Positions 6,014-6,689 of a DNA stretch of 6,689 nt are shown one piece after another. Within the stretch, counting starts at the first letter, position 1. Each line of letters begins with the position of its first letter. Under the pieces are notes generated by a model. It did no database searches and had not been told where the DNA came from. It saw only the letters and a list, made by a program, of their open reading frames with translations. A program made the translations under genes and the position numbers. This DNA comes from Bacilli bacterium (GTDB lineage: Bacteria; Bacillota_I; Bacilli_A; RFN20; CAG-826), in the NCBI GenBank assembly GCA_017551465.1, contig JAFZLN010000077.1, forward strand, positions 1-6,689, read 5' to 3'.

Positions 6014-6689
6014 TTAGTTGCCTTTATAGGCTTTGATTAAGATTTGCTTCATGTCTTCCACGATTGGCATACGTGGGTTGGCTGGTGAACATTGATCTTC
6101 GTACGCAAGTGTCGCGACTTCATCAAGTTTTGCCATCCAAGCCTTCTCATCAATACCACAAGCTTGGAAGTTTGGATCTAAGCCACATTCTTTAATTAAG
6201 GCATTAATTGCAGTGGCTAAGGATTCAACGCCTTCTTCTGGAGTAGAAGCCTTAAGGCCTAATAAACCAGCAATTTCTTGATACTTCTTATCAGCACAGT
6301 AATGGTTGTATTTTGGCCAGACACTTAACTTAGTTGGCACTTGACCGTTGTAGCGTACGACGTGTGGGAGAAGAATAGCGCAAGCATAGCCGTGTACAAC
6401 GTGGAATTCGGCGCCTACCTTATGCGCTAAGGAGTGCGTCATACCCAAGAATGCGTTTGCAAATGCCATACCAGCAATAGTCGCTGCATTGTGCATTTTT
6501 TCTCTAGCTTCTAAGTCATTCGCGCCGTATTTAACCGCACGTGGTAAGTACTCAAATACTAATTGAATTGCCTTAAGGCAAAGACCGTCAGTAAAGTCAT
6601 TAGCCATGACAGAAACATAAGCTTCAATTGCATGGGTTAAAACGTCTAAACCAGTCATCGCTGTTGCGGCCTTTGGAAGGTGAGTTGTG
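6014..6689 (-). CDS. adhE: Bifunctional aldehyde-alcohol dehydrogenase AdhE, C-terminal part (iron-dependent alcohol dehydrogenase domain)
   Basis: The last 224 residues of a protein whose beginning lies beyond the right edge. AdhE turns acetyl-CoA to acetaldehyde and then ethanol in the cytoplasm, using two NADH; this fragment belongs to the Fe-dependent alcohol dehydrogenase half. Metal ligands are visible at fragment residues D15, H19, H85 and H99, with the same spacing as D653, H657, H723 and H737 of E. coli AdhE. The blocks THAIEAYVSVMAN, AREKMHNAATIAGMAFANAF and EDQCSPANPRMP are AdhE-like rather than typical of short standalone alcohol dehydrogenases, although the N-terminal aldehyde dehydrogenase half is not visible to confirm this. 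The reading frame continues upstream of the first ATG at 6658, so the gene is cut by the window and not truncated. A strong terminator follows the stop. Confidence 0.88.
   Translation of the reverse strand, partial: TTHLPKAATAMTGLDVLTHAIEAYVSVMANDFTDGLCLKAIQLVFEYLPRAVKYGANDLEAREKMHNAATIAGMAFANAFLGMTHSLAHKVGAEFHVVHGYACAILLPHVVRYNGQVPTKLSVWPKYNHYCADKKYQEIAGLLGLKASTPEEGVESLATAINALIKECGLDPNFQACGIDEKAWMAKLDEVATLAYEDQCSPANPRMPIVEDMKQILIKAYKGN

Overview
The window reads as a fermentative, low-GC Gram-positive-type anaerobe (Bacillota). The AT-rich sequence, strong AGGAGG ribosome binding sites, standard TGG tryptophan codons, an AdhE-type alcohol dehydrogenase and a trimeric [FeFe] hydrogenase all fit. 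A gut Erysipelotrichia- or RF39-like lineage is plausible, but that placement is inference. Every gene supported is on the minus strand, so transcription runs from the right edge to the left.

Right edge (6689 to 6014): the C-terminal quarter of a bifunctional aldehyde-alcohol dehydrogenase (adhE), closed by a long hairpin terminator at 5943-6000. The gap 5847-6013 also holds a palindromic cre-like site and a good sigma-A-type promoter for the next operon.

Centre (5846 to 1672): a tight three-gene operon, hydC-hydB-hydA (NuoE-like, NuoF-like and catalytic subunits). It encodes a HydABC/Hnd-type NAD-linked, probably electron-bifurcating [FeFe] hydrogenase. Conserved cysteines predict three [2Fe-2S] and six [4Fe-4S] clusters, plus the H-cluster and a flavin site. 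A 10-bp hairpin lies just after hydA.

Left (1607 to 1): cysS (cysteinyl-tRNA synthetase) in a short C-terminal form. One base after its stop is the TTG start of a CPA2-family cation:proton antiporter, which runs off the left edge.

Together the genes describe redox disposal during fermentation. AdhE consumes NADH to make ethanol. The hydrogenase can oxidise NADH together with reduced ferredoxin to give H2. CysS supplies Cys-tRNA, and the hydrogenase subunits just upstream are rich in cysteine. No RNA gene, mobile element, CRISPR array or phage feature was found. The hydrogenase maturation genes (hydE, hydF, hydG) are not in the window. The parts most worth a second look are a Cys-to-Ser difference in the first H-cluster motif of HydA, the TTG-started antiporter coupled to a shortened cysS, and the leaky-looking hairpin between hydA and cysS. 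Nothing here is clearly a new system.
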